A DNA stretch of 64,000 bases from Bog-756 sp963725275. Lineage in GTDB: Bacteria; Actinomycetota; Acidimicrobiia; Acidimicrobiales; RAAP-2. Location: contig CAVRXS010000004.1 in NCBI GenBank assembly GCA_963725275.1, positions 310,001-374,000 on the forward strand, written 5' to 3'. Position 1 is the first letter of the stretch. The number at the start of each line of letters is the position of its first letter. Below are positions 1 through 7,280 of the stretch, piece after piece. The notes under the pieces are model-generated. The model was not told where the DNA came from. It ran no database searches and was given only the letters and a program-made list of their open reading frames with translations. The position numbers and the translations under genes were made by a program.

Positions 1-1
1 C

Positions 2-802
2 ATCGGGGCCACCTTCGTCCGCGAGCTCGAACCCGGCGAGATGGTGGTCATCGACGGCACGCAGGTCCGCTCGGAGCGGCCCTTCCCCGAAGAGCGCGTC
101 GACCCCAAGCTCTGCATCTTCGAGTTCGTCTACTTCGCCCGCCCCGACACCACCCTCTACGGCAACGAGGTCCACGGCGCCCGCCGGCGGATGGGCCAGC
201 TGCTCGCGACCCAGCGCCCTGTCGAAGCTGATCTGGTGATGGGCGTCCCCGACTCGGGCGTGCCGGCGGCCGAGGGCTACGCCGTCGCCTCGGGCATCCC
301 CTACGGTCAGGGGCTGGTCAAGAACCGCTACATCGGGCGGACCTTCATCGCCCCCACCCAGGCCGAGCGGGCCAGCGGGGTCCGGCGCAAGCTCAACCCG
401 CTGCGCGAGAACATCGTCGGCAAGCGGGTCGTCGTGGTCGACGACTCGATCGTGCGGGGCACGACCACCCGGGCCATGGTCACCATGCTGCGGGATGCGG
501 GTGCGATCGAGGTCCACCTGCGCATCTCGTCGCCGCCGTTCAAGTGGCCGTGCTTCTACGGCATCGACACACCCGACCGCACCGAGCTGCTCGCCGCGGT
601 CAAGGACCCCGACGAGATCGCCGAGTTCCTGGACGTCGACTCGCTCGAGTACCTGAGTCTCGAGCACCTGGTCGAGGCCATCGACGCCCCCGGCGCCGGC
701 TTCTGCGACGCCTGCCTCACCGGCACCTACCCGGTACCGGTCGGGGTGGAGATCGGCGAACGGCCGGCGCAGGTCGCGACGGCGGGCATCTCGCCGGCGT
801 GA
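2..802 (+). CDS. purF: Amidophosphoribosyltransferase, C-terminal part (5' end outside window)
   Basis: This is the phosphoribosyltransferase half of glutamine PRPP amidotransferase, which makes 5-phosphoribosylamine in the first committed step of purine synthesis. The frame is open from the window edge and 266 residues are visible. The PRPP-binding motif VVVVDDSIVRGTTT is at about residues 143-156. Cysteines in KLCIFE, WPCFYG and the CDAC pair near the C-terminus match the four ligands of the [4Fe-4S]-type (Bacillus-like) enzyme. The glutaminase domain lies upstream of the window. The stop overlaps the GTG start of purM (GTGA), so the two are probably translationally coupled. Confidence 0.95.
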   Translation: MGATFVRELEPGEMVVIDGTQVRSERPFPEERVDPKLCIFEFVYFARPDTTLYGNEVHGARRRMGQLLATQRPVEADLVMGVPDSGVPAAEGYAVASGIPYGQGLVKNRYIGRTFIAPTQAERASGVRRKLNPLRENIVGKRVVVVDDSIVRGTTTRAMVTMLRDAGAIEVHLRISSPPFKWPCFYGIDTPDRTELLAAVKDPDEIAEFLDVDSLEYLSLEHLVEAIDAPGAGFCDACLTGTYPVPVGVEIGERPAQVATAGISPA

Positions 803-1923
803 GCGGGAGCGTGCCGACCGAGGCACCCCCTCCCGATCCCCTCACGTCGGCCACCTACGCCGCCACGGGGGTGGACGTCGATGCCGGCCGGCGGGCGGTC
901 GATCTCATCCTCCCGATGGTCGCCTCGACCCGGCGCGCCGAGGTGCTGGGCGATGTCGGCGGCTTCGGTGGACTCTTCGGTCTCGACACCGGCCGGTACG
1001 ACCACCCGGTCCTCGTGGCGTCGACCGACGGGGTCGGGACCAAGGCGGCGGTGGCCCGGGCCGTCGACCGGCTGGACACCATCGGCATCGACCTCGTCGC
1101 GATGTGCGTCGACGACCTGGTCTGCCAGGGCGCCGAGCCGCTCTTCTTCCTCGACTACATCTCGACCGGCGCACTCGAGCCGTCCCGGATGGCCGAGCTC
1201 GTGTCCGGTGTGGCCGACGGGTGCCGGCAGGTCGGTGCCACCCTGCTCGGCGGCGAGATGGCCGAGCATCCGGGCATCCAGGAGCCCGGCGAGTTCGACC
1301 TGGTCGGCTTCGCGGTCGGCGTGGTCGAGCGCGATGCCATCCTCGGTCCCTCCCGGGTCTCGCCCGGTGACGTGCTGGTCGGACTGCCCTCGCTTGGGCT
1401 CCGCTCGAACGGCTACACGCTGGCCCGCCACGTCCTGCTCGAGCGGGCCGGGCTCACCTTCGACTCGCCGGCCTGGCCCGGAGCGGCGACGACCGTGGCC
1501 GATGAGCTCCTCCGACCCTCGGTCATCTACACCCCGGCCGTGCGGGCCGCGCTCGATGCCGCCGAGGTCCACGCGGCTGCGCACATCACCGGGGGAGGGC
1601 TCGAGGAGAATCTTCCCCGCGCCCTGCCGCCCGGATGCCGAGCACTCGTCGATTGGGGGACCTGGGAGGTGCCGCGGATCTTCGGCGAGATCCGCCGGCT
1701 CGGCCCGGTCGACGACGACGAGATGGTCCGGGTCTTCAATCTCGGTCTCGGCATGATCCTGGTGGTCGCGCCCGACAGTGCCGACGACGCTCTTGGCGCG
1801 CTCTCCGGGGCCGGCGTGCCCGCGGTCACCGTGGGCCGGGTCGTTGCGGGCGAACGCGGTGTCGACCTGGTCGGTCCCGCGCTGTGGCACGACGACGGCG
1901 GATCCGGGACGGGCGGTCGGTGA
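799..1923 (+). CDS. purM: Phosphoribosylformylglycinamidine cyclo-ligase
   Basis: AIR synthetase: ATP-dependent closure of FGAM to aminoimidazole ribonucleotide, the fifth step of purine synthesis. The 374-aa product has the normal family length. It carries the PurM hallmarks STDGVGTK, DYI near residue 120, LLGGEMAEHPG and HITGGGLEENLPR. I chose the GTG at 799 because it overlaps the purF stop by four bases; a second in-frame GTG at 811 is possible. The purF-purM pairing is the common actinobacterial order. An IS21 element begins 116 bp after the stop, so any further operon member has been separated from it. Confidence 0.95.
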   Translation: MSGSVPTEAPPPDPLTSATYAATGVDVDAGRRAVDLILPMVASTRRAEVLGDVGGFGGLFGLDTGRYDHPVLVASTDGVGTKAAVARAVDRLDTIGIDLVAMCVDDLVCQGAEPLFFLDYISTGALEPSRMAELVSGVADGCRQVGATLLGGEMAEHPGIQEPGEFDLVGFAVGVVERDAILGPSRVSPGDVLVGLPSLGLRSNGYTLARHVLLERAGLTFDSPAWPGAATTVADELLRPSVIYTPAVRAALDAAEVHAAAHITGGGLEENLPRALPPGCRALVDWGTWEVPRIFGEIRRLGPVDDDEMVRVFNLGLGMILVVAPDSADDALGALSGAGVPAVTVGRVVAGERGVDLVGPALWHDDGGSGTGGR

Positions 1924-2033
1924 ACGCTCCCCTTCCCGATACCGAGCGAGGAGCATTCGGTCAAGCCGCTTCCTCAAGCCGGATAGCACGAGCAGCTGTT
2001 CATCGACTCAAAGCAGCCAGTCTGTCGCTGGGA

Positions 2034-2039
2034 GCCGCT
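2034..2039. repeat. Left target-site duplication of the IS21 element
   Basis: GCCGCT directly abuts the left end and is repeated exactly at 4527-4532 beyond the right end. A 6-bp duplication fits IS21-family insertion and implies a fairly recent, undisturbed event. Confidence 0.85.
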
Positions 2040-2105
2040 TGTCCGTGGCCAGTTTCCAGTCCCCGCTTTTGGCCACGAGAAGTCCCCACCCCTCGGAGCG
2101 GATGT

Positions 2106-2885
2106 TCAGTTCTTGACCAGCGTAGATCGACCTCCGTTCTGGCGCGATTCCTTCATCCGGAATGACTCGCCGTCGGTGACCACGACCACGCTGTGATGGA
2201 GCAGTCGGTCGAGGAGGCTGACCGCGGTGGTGTGCTCGGGGAGGAACTTCCCCCACTCCTCGAAGGGCCAGTGCGAGCCGATGCCGAGTGACCGTCGCTC
2301 GTAAGCGGCGGCCACCAAACGGAAGAACAGCTCGGCGCCAGTCGCATCCATCGGGGCGAACCCGATCTCGTCGATGAGGATCAGGTCGGCCTTCAGGATC
2401 TGGGTGATCACCTTGCCCACCGAGTTGTCGGCGAGCGCCCGGTAGAGGGTCTCGACGAGCTCAGTGGCGGTGAAGTAGCGGACCCGGTGACCTTCGTCGA
2501 CAGCCGCGTGTCCGAGGGCCACCAGCAGGTGGCTCTTGCCGGTCCCGGCCGGTCCGACCAGACAGAGGTTCTCCTTCGCTCGGACCCATTCGAGCCCCGC
2601 CAGGTAGTCGAACGTTGGACGGGGCACCGAGGACGCGGCAACGTCGAACTCCTCGAGCGTCTTGGTCACCGGGAAGGAGGCGACCTTCATCCGGGCCCGG
2701 GCGTTGGACAGGTCACGCGAGGTGAGCTCGGCTTCGATCAACACCCGGAGCAGTTCTTCGGGCTTCCACAGTTGAGTCTTAGCCGTGACCAACAACTCCG
2801 GTGCGAGGGCGCGGATGGCCGAGAGGCGCAACCGGCGCAGACCGGCCTCCAAGTCAGCGGCCAGCGGTGGTGGCGTGGTGGTCAT
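2106..2885 (-). CDS. istB: IS21-family helper ATPase IstB
   Basis: AAA+ ATPase (DnaC/IstB-like) that assists the IstA transposase, probably by regulating target choice and strand transfer. The 259-aa protein has Walker A GPAGTGKSHL at about residues 111-120 and Walker B LILIDEIGF at about 167-175. Residues RSLGIGSHWPFEEWGKFLPE match the usual IstB segment after the sensor region. Its ATG overlaps the istA stop by four bases, as expected for an IS21 istA-istB pair. No frameshift is seen, so it should be functional. Confidence 0.95.
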   Translation of the reverse strand: MTTTPPPLAADLEAGLRRLRLSAIRALAPELLVTAKTQLWKPEELLRVLIEAELTSRDLSNARARMKVASFPVTKTLEEFDVAASSVPRPTFDYLAGLEWVRAKENLCLVGPAGTGKSHLLVALGHAAVDEGHRVRYFTATELVETLYRALADNSVGKVITQILKADLILIDEIGFAPMDATGAELFFRLVAAAYERRSLGIGSHWPFEEWGKFLPEHTTAVSLLDRLLHHSVVVVTDGESFRMKESRQNGGRSTLVKN

Positions 2886-4342
2886 GACTGACCCCCGATG
2901 GCGTAGTCCGACAGCGAGCGCACCGGCACGAGCGGCAGTTCGACAATGAGCGCCTCACCGGGACGGGTGGGACGGGGAACGCCACTACCCGAATGGAGGA
3001 TGGACACCACGTCGGCTGCCCGGAACCGGCCGAAGGTGACCGCCCGCTCCACTGCGGCGAGCACCGGTTCCCTCCCGTGAATGGCCTCCAACTGAGAGAG
3101 CTCGTCCAGGTCACGAGCCAGCCCGGTCATCCCTTGGGCAGCTGCTCCCTTGATGAAGGCATCGGCCACCGGGCCGAGGGCACAGAAGGCCTTCTCGGCC
3201 GGACTCTTGGGCCGAACCGAGCGCTGCGGCACGGGTCGCGCACCGCCGTAGTGGTCGTCGTTAATGGAGGCCTCACCAGGGGAAACGACCAGATGGTCGG
3301 CGATGATCTCACCTAGGAACACCACTTGGATCACCCCGTCTTTCACCCGGAGACTGACCACTTTGCCGATGTGATCGTTCGGCACCGAGTAGCGGGCGGA
3401 GCCGAACCGGACGCAACTCAACTTGTCCACCTTGCGGGTGACGACCTTGCCGATCTGAGCCCGCAGTGACGGTAGGTCACTGAACAGTTCGGCTTCGATG
3501 GCCAGTCGCTCAGCGGGGACGGCACAGATCTCCGAGTGGACGGCTGCGTTCACCTCTGCGCACCAGAGCTTCCCTTTGGCGTTGGCTGAGGCGAGGTCGG
3601 TAACGGTGAGTGCCTCGGGGATCATCAGGTCGGACTTCACGTAGCCGACCAGGTTCTCCACGATGCCCTTGCTCTCGGGATCGGCACCCTCGCAGAAGTC
3701 GGGCCGGAACCCGTAGTGGGTAGCGAAGCGCACGTAGGCCGGGGTGGGGATCACGAGGCCGGCAACCGTGCCGCCCTTCAGACATCCCATCCGGTCGGTG
3801 AGCGCGGACTTGGTCACGCCACCGATGGTCTCGAAGCACTCGGCCAGTGCCTCCATGGTGGCGTCCGCTCCGAGGTTGTCGGTGAAGTACACGAAGCGGA
3901 ACCGGCTCCAGGCGACGACCGCGCAGAAGCCGAGCAGCGTGCCGATCTCTCCCCAGTCAAAGACCACCGCGTCGCCCGGGGACCACACCCCGGGTCGTCG
4001 TCCCCGGTGGTTGCTCGACTTCCATTTGTTCTTCGCCGTGGAGACCAATCGGCGGAAGTTGCGGGCCGAACCGGGGTAGCCAGCGGCCACTGCCACCGGC
4101 AGCAGTCGCTTGGCTGTGATCCGGCCCTTGGTGCGAGCGACCGCCTCGGCGACGAGGTCGGCCACCCCGTCGTAGTTGTGGCGGACCTCGCCGGGGACGG
4201 GCCCGGTCTCGGTGGATCTGGAGGCCTCGACCGAACGCTTCACGGTCTTCGGCGTGGTTCCGCAGATCTCGGCTGCGGCCCGGTAGGAGCCAACTTCTCT
4301 GTAGGCGGCATGCATGTCCATGTGTTCCCTCACTGATTTCAT
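2882..4342 (-). CDS. istA: IS21-family transposase IstA
   Basis: DDE transposase of the element, 486 aa from the ATG at 4342. I prefer that start because AAGGGA lies about eight bases upstream; an in-frame start at 4393 would add 17 residues. An N-terminal helix-turn-helix (YREVGSYRAAAEICGTT.KTVKR) is followed by an RNase H-like rve core. Candidate catalytic acids are D in VVFDWGEIG, D in ALTDRMGC and E in ESKGIVENL. A C-terminal beta-rich Mu-like domain (VSLRVKDGVIQVVFLGE) follows. It is adjacent to and overlaps istB. Confidence 0.93.
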   Translation of the reverse strand: MKSVREHMDMHAAYREVGSYRAAAEICGTTPKTVKRSVEASRSTETGPVPGEVRHNYDGVADLVAEAVARTKGRITAKRLLPVAVAAGYPGSARNFRRLVSTAKNKWKSSNHRGRRPGVWSPGDAVVFDWGEIGTLLGFCAVVAWSRFRFVYFTDNLGADATMEALAECFETIGGVTKSALTDRMGCLKGGTVAGLVIPTPAYVRFATHYGFRPDFCEGADPESKGIVENLVGYVKSDLMIPEALTVTDLASANAKGKLWCAEVNAAVHSEICAVPAERLAIEAELFSDLPSLRAQIGKVVTRKVDKLSCVRFGSARYSVPNDHIGKVVSLRVKDGVIQVVFLGEIIADHLVVSPGEASINDDHYGGARPVPQRSVRPKSPAEKAFCALGPVADAFIKGAAAQGMTGLARDLDELSQLEAIHGREPVLAAVERAVTFGRFRAADVVSILHSGSGVPRPTRPGEALIVELPLVPVRSLSDYAIGGQS

Positions 4343-4526
4343 AGAGGTGTCCCTTGGTCCGGAGCGGATGTTGGCTTGCACCGCAACCGTCACCGGCCAG
4401 GGGGCCTCTCAGGTGGATACTTCAGTGAGGGGTGGGGACTTCTCGTGGCCACAGGCGGGGACTTTCGTGGCCACCACCGGGGACCTCAGATGGCCATAAC
4501 CGGGGACTTTCTCGTGGCCACGGACA

Positions 4527-4532
4527 GCCGCT
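4527..4532. repeat. Right target-site duplication of the IS21 element
   Basis: GCCGCT is identical to 2034-2039 and immediately follows the terminal GGACA of the element. Confidence 0.85.
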
Positions 4533-4632
4533 CACCCTGTGTGGTTTCGCGCTCACCGCGCGTAGTCCACCACTATCCGCGCGTATCCTGAAAGAATCGT
4601 CATATCCATCTGGTGGGCTGTGAGGAGTGAAC

Positions 4633-5295
4633 ATGAAACGATTGGACGCGGACGAAGCTGCGAACCATGCTGAAGAGTCTTCTTCCCCGACTGTGGCGGA
4701 GTTCACGACCTTGGACCAATACCGCGAAAAACTACGCGACGTAGTCATCAAAACGCCGAATGTGCTCCTGCACCTCGCAGAGCCAGTACAACTGGCTGGC
4801 GGAGACTGGAGTAGCGATTTCATCGACGGAAAACTCGCCGTGGAAGACCCGGACAACTTTGTAATCGCCGGACACGCGATGTCTCGTGCAGCCCAGGAGG
4901 CGGGAGTTGAGTTTGAAGCGGTCGGGGGACTTCTGGTCGGAGCTGCGCCGTTTACCTATGCGGTGTCAACAGTTGCTCACAAGAGATGGTTTCTTGTCAG
5001 AAAATCGCCAAAAGGCCGGGGAACAAATCGCAAAACTGAGGGTGCACGGTTCCATCCAGGTATGCCTGTGATGATCGTTGATGATGTAGTGACACGGGGT
5101 GGGTCGATTCAGGAAGCATGCGAGCATGTCGAATCTGAGGGCGCGAAAGTCGTGTTCGCAACAGCTCTCGTCGATCGTGGTGAGTTCGCACGGCCGTACT
5201 TCGCTAAACGAGGGATTCCCTACGATCCAATCCTCACATACGCAGATCTTGGCATCGAGCCAGTCGGTGGATCTCAACACGCTCAGGCGGTTTAG
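4633..5295 (+). CDS. Orotate phosphoribosyltransferase-like protein
   Basis: Type I phosphoribosyltransferase most like PyrE, which joins orotate to PRPP to make OMP. The PRPP motif VMIVDDVVTRGGS is at about residues 139-151. The loop FLVRKSPKGRGTNRKTEG matches the PyrE catalytic flexible loop with its Lys/Arg residues. The family C-terminus ALVDRGE is present. I chose ATG 4633 because GAGGAG sits 5-7 bases upstream; a GTG two codons earlier overlaps that site. At 220 aa it is slightly longer than usual PyrE because of about 30 extra N-terminal residues. Base composition is clearly less GC-rich than the purine genes, suggesting transfer. It may be a biosynthetic pyrE or an accessory PRTase; context does not settle this. 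Confidence 0.75.
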   Translation: MKRLDADEAANHAEESSSPTVAEFTTLDQYREKLRDVVIKTPNVLLHLAEPVQLAGGDWSSDFIDGKLAVEDPDNFVIAGHAMSRAAQEAGVEFEAVGGLLVGAAPFTYAVSTVAHKRWFLVRKSPKGRGTNRKTEGARFHPGMPVMIVDDVVTRGGSIQEACEHVESEGAKVVFATALVDRGEFARPYFAKRGIPYDPILTYADLGIEPVGGSQHAQAV

Positions 5296-5599
5296 CGAAG
5301 TCGGATACGAGGCACTTCCGCCGTATGACTTCATCGAGGCGGCAATCTTTTGTCGGGACTATGGGAGCAATCTCTCGGATCTGTCCTTCATCATCCTAGA
5401 ATCCTGTTTCCGCTTGAGCGCCGGATTTTGGAGCGAGGGAGAGAGCGGAGTCGCTCCAGCGAGTCAGGCCGGTGCACTTCAGAACGTATGGCTTGATCGT
5501 CTTCCGGCAATCCTCGCGCTTGAGGACAGAGACGAAGCTGCGAGCCTGGTTCGCAGCCTTCAGCAAAAGATCCGTCTGATTTGCAGTTCTCCACCGTAA
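5267..5599 (+). CDS. Small hypothetical protein overlapping the PyrE-like gene
   Basis: A 110-aa unrecognised protein in a different frame. It starts at a GTG 29 bases before the upstream gene's stop, which suggests translational coupling. It looks soluble and helical, with no signal peptide or membrane segment (FIEAAIFCRDYG, ILALEDRDEAASLVRSLQQK). There is no strong ribosome site, so the exact start is uncertain. The coding case rests on an uninterrupted frame beyond the PRTase stop and on composition similar to that gene. Function unknown; it may act with the PRTase. Confidence 0.45.
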   Translation: MDLNTLRRFSEVGYEALPPYDFIEAAIFCRDYGSNLSDLSFIILESCFRLSAGFWSEGESGVAPASQAGALQNVWLDRLPAILALEDRDEAASLVRSLQQKIRLICSSPP

Positions 5600-5722
5600 C
5601 GTCGATGGCCAGCGCAAAATGTGTCGAGACTTGGGACTGGTCGGCAGCGGATTGCCCGAGGCTCAGTTCGCGCGCTGCTGAGTCCGCCGGACCTCGGCTT
5701 CCTTACGGGGGCGCCTGATCTG

Positions 5723-5744
5723 GCCAGCCGGACTCGGGGCTGGC
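5723..5744 (-). terminator. Hairpin after padR
   Basis: GCCAGCC and GGCTGGC form a 7-bp perfect stem around an 8-base loop. It lies 5 bp past the padR stop, between convergent genes. There is no T-run, as is common in GC-rich actinobacteria. Confidence 0.45.
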
Positions 5745-5749
5745 GGCGG

Positions 5750-6472
5750 TTACGCCCCTGGCTCCGACTCCGCTGTCTCGCTCGTCCCGCCGGTTCCACC
5801 CGCATGGTCCGGAGCGTCCGTGCTCGGGCTGCCGTCGGCCAGGATGAGGTAGATGCGCCGACGGGTCTCGGCGAGGATGTCCGCGACGGTCTTCACTTGA
5901 CTCTCGCTGCCGGCCCTACCCACCTGCATCGTGGCAGCGGCCACCTCGCCCATGAGGCTCCGGAGGTCGACCAGGGAACGGTTGGCGCCGCGTGAGGCCA
6001 CCTCCCAAGGGGCGGGCCCGTCGCCGGCGGCCTCGGCCTGGGTCTTCCCTTCGGGGGTCAGCCGGAACACCCGCCGACCCTCCGCCTTGTCGGCTGTGAC
6101 CAGTGCCTGGTCCTCGAGTGCCTGGAGGGTCGGGTAGACCGAGCCGGGGCTCGGCCGCCACTGCCCTTCGCTCCGCTCGGTGAGCTCGGTGATGATCTGG
6201 TAGCCGTGCATCGGCTCCTCGTTGAGGAGGGCCAGGATGGCGGCGCGCACGTCGCCGCGGCCGACCTTCTGACCCCGGCCGAAGCCGCGGCCGAAGCCCC
6301 AACCCGGGCCCTGGCCGAAGCCGTCCGGCCCTCTTCCGCGCCCCCGGTCCCGACCCCGGCCGCGCACCGCGCCCTCCGACGGGTCGCCACCGCCCGACCC
6401 GGCCCAGGGCCCGGCCGGTCGTCTGTTGCCTCTGTTGTGATGGTTGTGATGGTTGTGATCGTGTCCATGCAT
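5750..6472 (-). CDS. PadR-family transcriptional regulator with His-rich and Gly/Arg-rich N-terminus
   Basis: A winged-helix PadR repressor of 240 aa. ATG 6472 is chosen because GGAGGAG lies nine bases upstream; an in-frame start at 6553 would add 27 residues. The N-terminus is MHGHDHNHHNHHN, followed by about 60 residues rich in Gly, Arg, Pro and Phe. Then comes the PadR domain (AAILALLNEEPMHGYQIITELTER, GSVYPTLQALEDQALV, YEG-like AEGRRVFRLTPEGK) and a helical C-terminal dimerisation segment. PadR proteins usually repress themselves or a nearby exporter or enzyme. The His cluster could bind metal (inference). A palindrome at 6563-6572 upstream is a candidate operator. The only gene pointing away from it is the distant acyltransferase. 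Confidence 0.85.
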   Translation of the reverse strand: MHGHDHNHHNHHNRGNRRPAGPWAGSGGGDPSEGAVRGRGRDRGRGRGPDGFGQGPGWGFGRGFGRGQKVGRGDVRAAILALLNEEPMHGYQIITELTERSEGQWRPSPGSVYPTLQALEDQALVTADKAEGRRVFRLTPEGKTQAEAAGDGPAPWEVASRGANRSLVDLRSLMGEVAAATMQVGRAGSESQVKTVADILAETRRRIYLILADGSPSTDAPDHAGGTGGTSETAESEPGA

Positions 6473-6850
6473 GTGTTCTGTCTCCTCCAAATGGTGTGGG
6501 GGCCCAATCCCCGTGGCCGGTCCCTCCTGAGCGTCTCTATCTGGACTACTCACGTTCCGTCACGATATATCGGAATATGACTGTTGTCAACACCCTCTCG
6601 GGCAGAGGGGGATCTACCGACACAAGGGAGGACCTGCCGGCTCCGCAAACGAGGCCGGCCAGAGCAAGGAAGAAGAGGAAGAAGAGGATGTCGGATCCGG
6701 TCTATTCCGTATGCATCCGCCGTATACCGAATTCGCAGGAAACCCGGCGGGAGGTCTGCGTGAGACAGCGGGATCACCGGAAGGTGCGCCGACGGTTCAG
6801 ACCGGCCCGCCGGCGGGAGCGCAGCGCCCGGAGCTTGGGATGCCGCCCAG
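6473..6850. other. Long padR upstream region without a gene
   Basis: About 378 bp between padR and tRNA-Phe. It contains the AT-rich palindrome at 6563-6572 and presumably the padR promoter. A second half-palindromic stretch (GTATGCATCC..CCGTATACC) lies near 6708-6728. I see no convincing reading frame or structured RNA here. Confidence 0.4.
6563..6572. promoter_or_regulatory. Candidate PadR operator palindrome
   Basis: CGATATATCG is a perfect 10-bp palindrome about 90 bp upstream of the padR start. It lies inside a wider GTCA..TGAC arrangement, in a locally AT-rich patch of otherwise GC-rich DNA. PadR regulators typically bind AT-rich dyads near their own promoter. The assignment is by position and symmetry only. 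Confidence 0.4.
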
Positions 6851-6923
6851 TGGTCGGGACCGGCGTCGATCCGGTGACCTCACGCTTTTCAGGCGCGCGC
6901 TCTACCAACTGAGCTACCCGACC
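6851..6923 (-). tRNA. tRNA-Phe (GAA)
   Basis: A 73-nt cloverleaf on the minus strand. The acceptor GGTCGGG pairs with CCCGACC, the D-arm is AGCTCAGTTGGTAGAGC, and the anticodon loop CTGAAAA gives anticodon GAA. The T-arm stem is CCGG/CCGG-like around GATCGAC. CCA is not encoded beyond the discriminator A. It is 23 bp upstream, in the sense of window coordinates, of tRNA-Asp, so the two are probably cotranscribed. Confidence 0.9.
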
Positions 6924-6946
6924 TCGCCCCGGTGGGACCGGGGTGG

Positions 6947-7021
6947 CGGACCTGACGGGATTTGAACCCGCGACCTCCGCCTTGACAGGGCGGCGTGCAC
7001 TCCAAACTGCACCACAGGTCC
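6947..7021 (-). tRNA. tRNA-Asp (GTC)
   Basis: A 75-nt cloverleaf on the minus strand with acceptor GGACCTG/CAGGTCC. The anticodon loop CTGTCAA gives anticodon GTC. The T-arm is CGGG-TTCAAAT-CCCG. It precedes tRNA-Phe on the same strand. Confidence 0.92.
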
Positions 7022-7280
7022 CCAACCAGCTGCTCTGCGCTGGGGCATACCGCACCCCCGACACCGCCGGGGATTGGACCGCAACTCTATCAGTGGCTCC
7101 GAGCAGCAGATCTTGGGTCGAGGCGAGCCGAAGAAGGACACACCGGGTCCGCCCTCCGGGCCGAGTTCCACCCGGAGTTGGCACTGGGGGCGGGGTTGCG
7201 GGGGTGGGCCCCACCATGCACACTGATTGCTCTCGATGCGGGTCGTCGGGTGTCGAGCAGGGTTGCTTGGGGGGAGCAGG

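Larger units (their letters stand above)
2040..4526. mobile_element. Complete IS21-family insertion sequence
   Basis: The element is 2,487 bp and carries istA and istB on the minus strand. Its ends are inverted: the left begins TGTCCGTGGCC and the right finishes GGCCACGGACA. Internal subterminal repeats of the form GGGGACTT..CGTGGCCA occur once or twice at the left (about 2050-2088) and four times at the right (about 4437-4526), the multiple-terminal-repeat layout typical of IS21 transposase binding sites. The flanking GCCGCT duplications fix the ends to the base. The insertion point is between purM and a phosphoribosyltransferase gene. Joining the flanks reveals no obvious interrupted gene. 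Confidence 0.93.

Noticed and set aside
727..1989. Long minus-strand frame opposite purM
   Set aside because: Arises from GC-rich third positions; composition is Arg/Gly/Asp-biased and shows no family motif, while purM is clear on the other strand.
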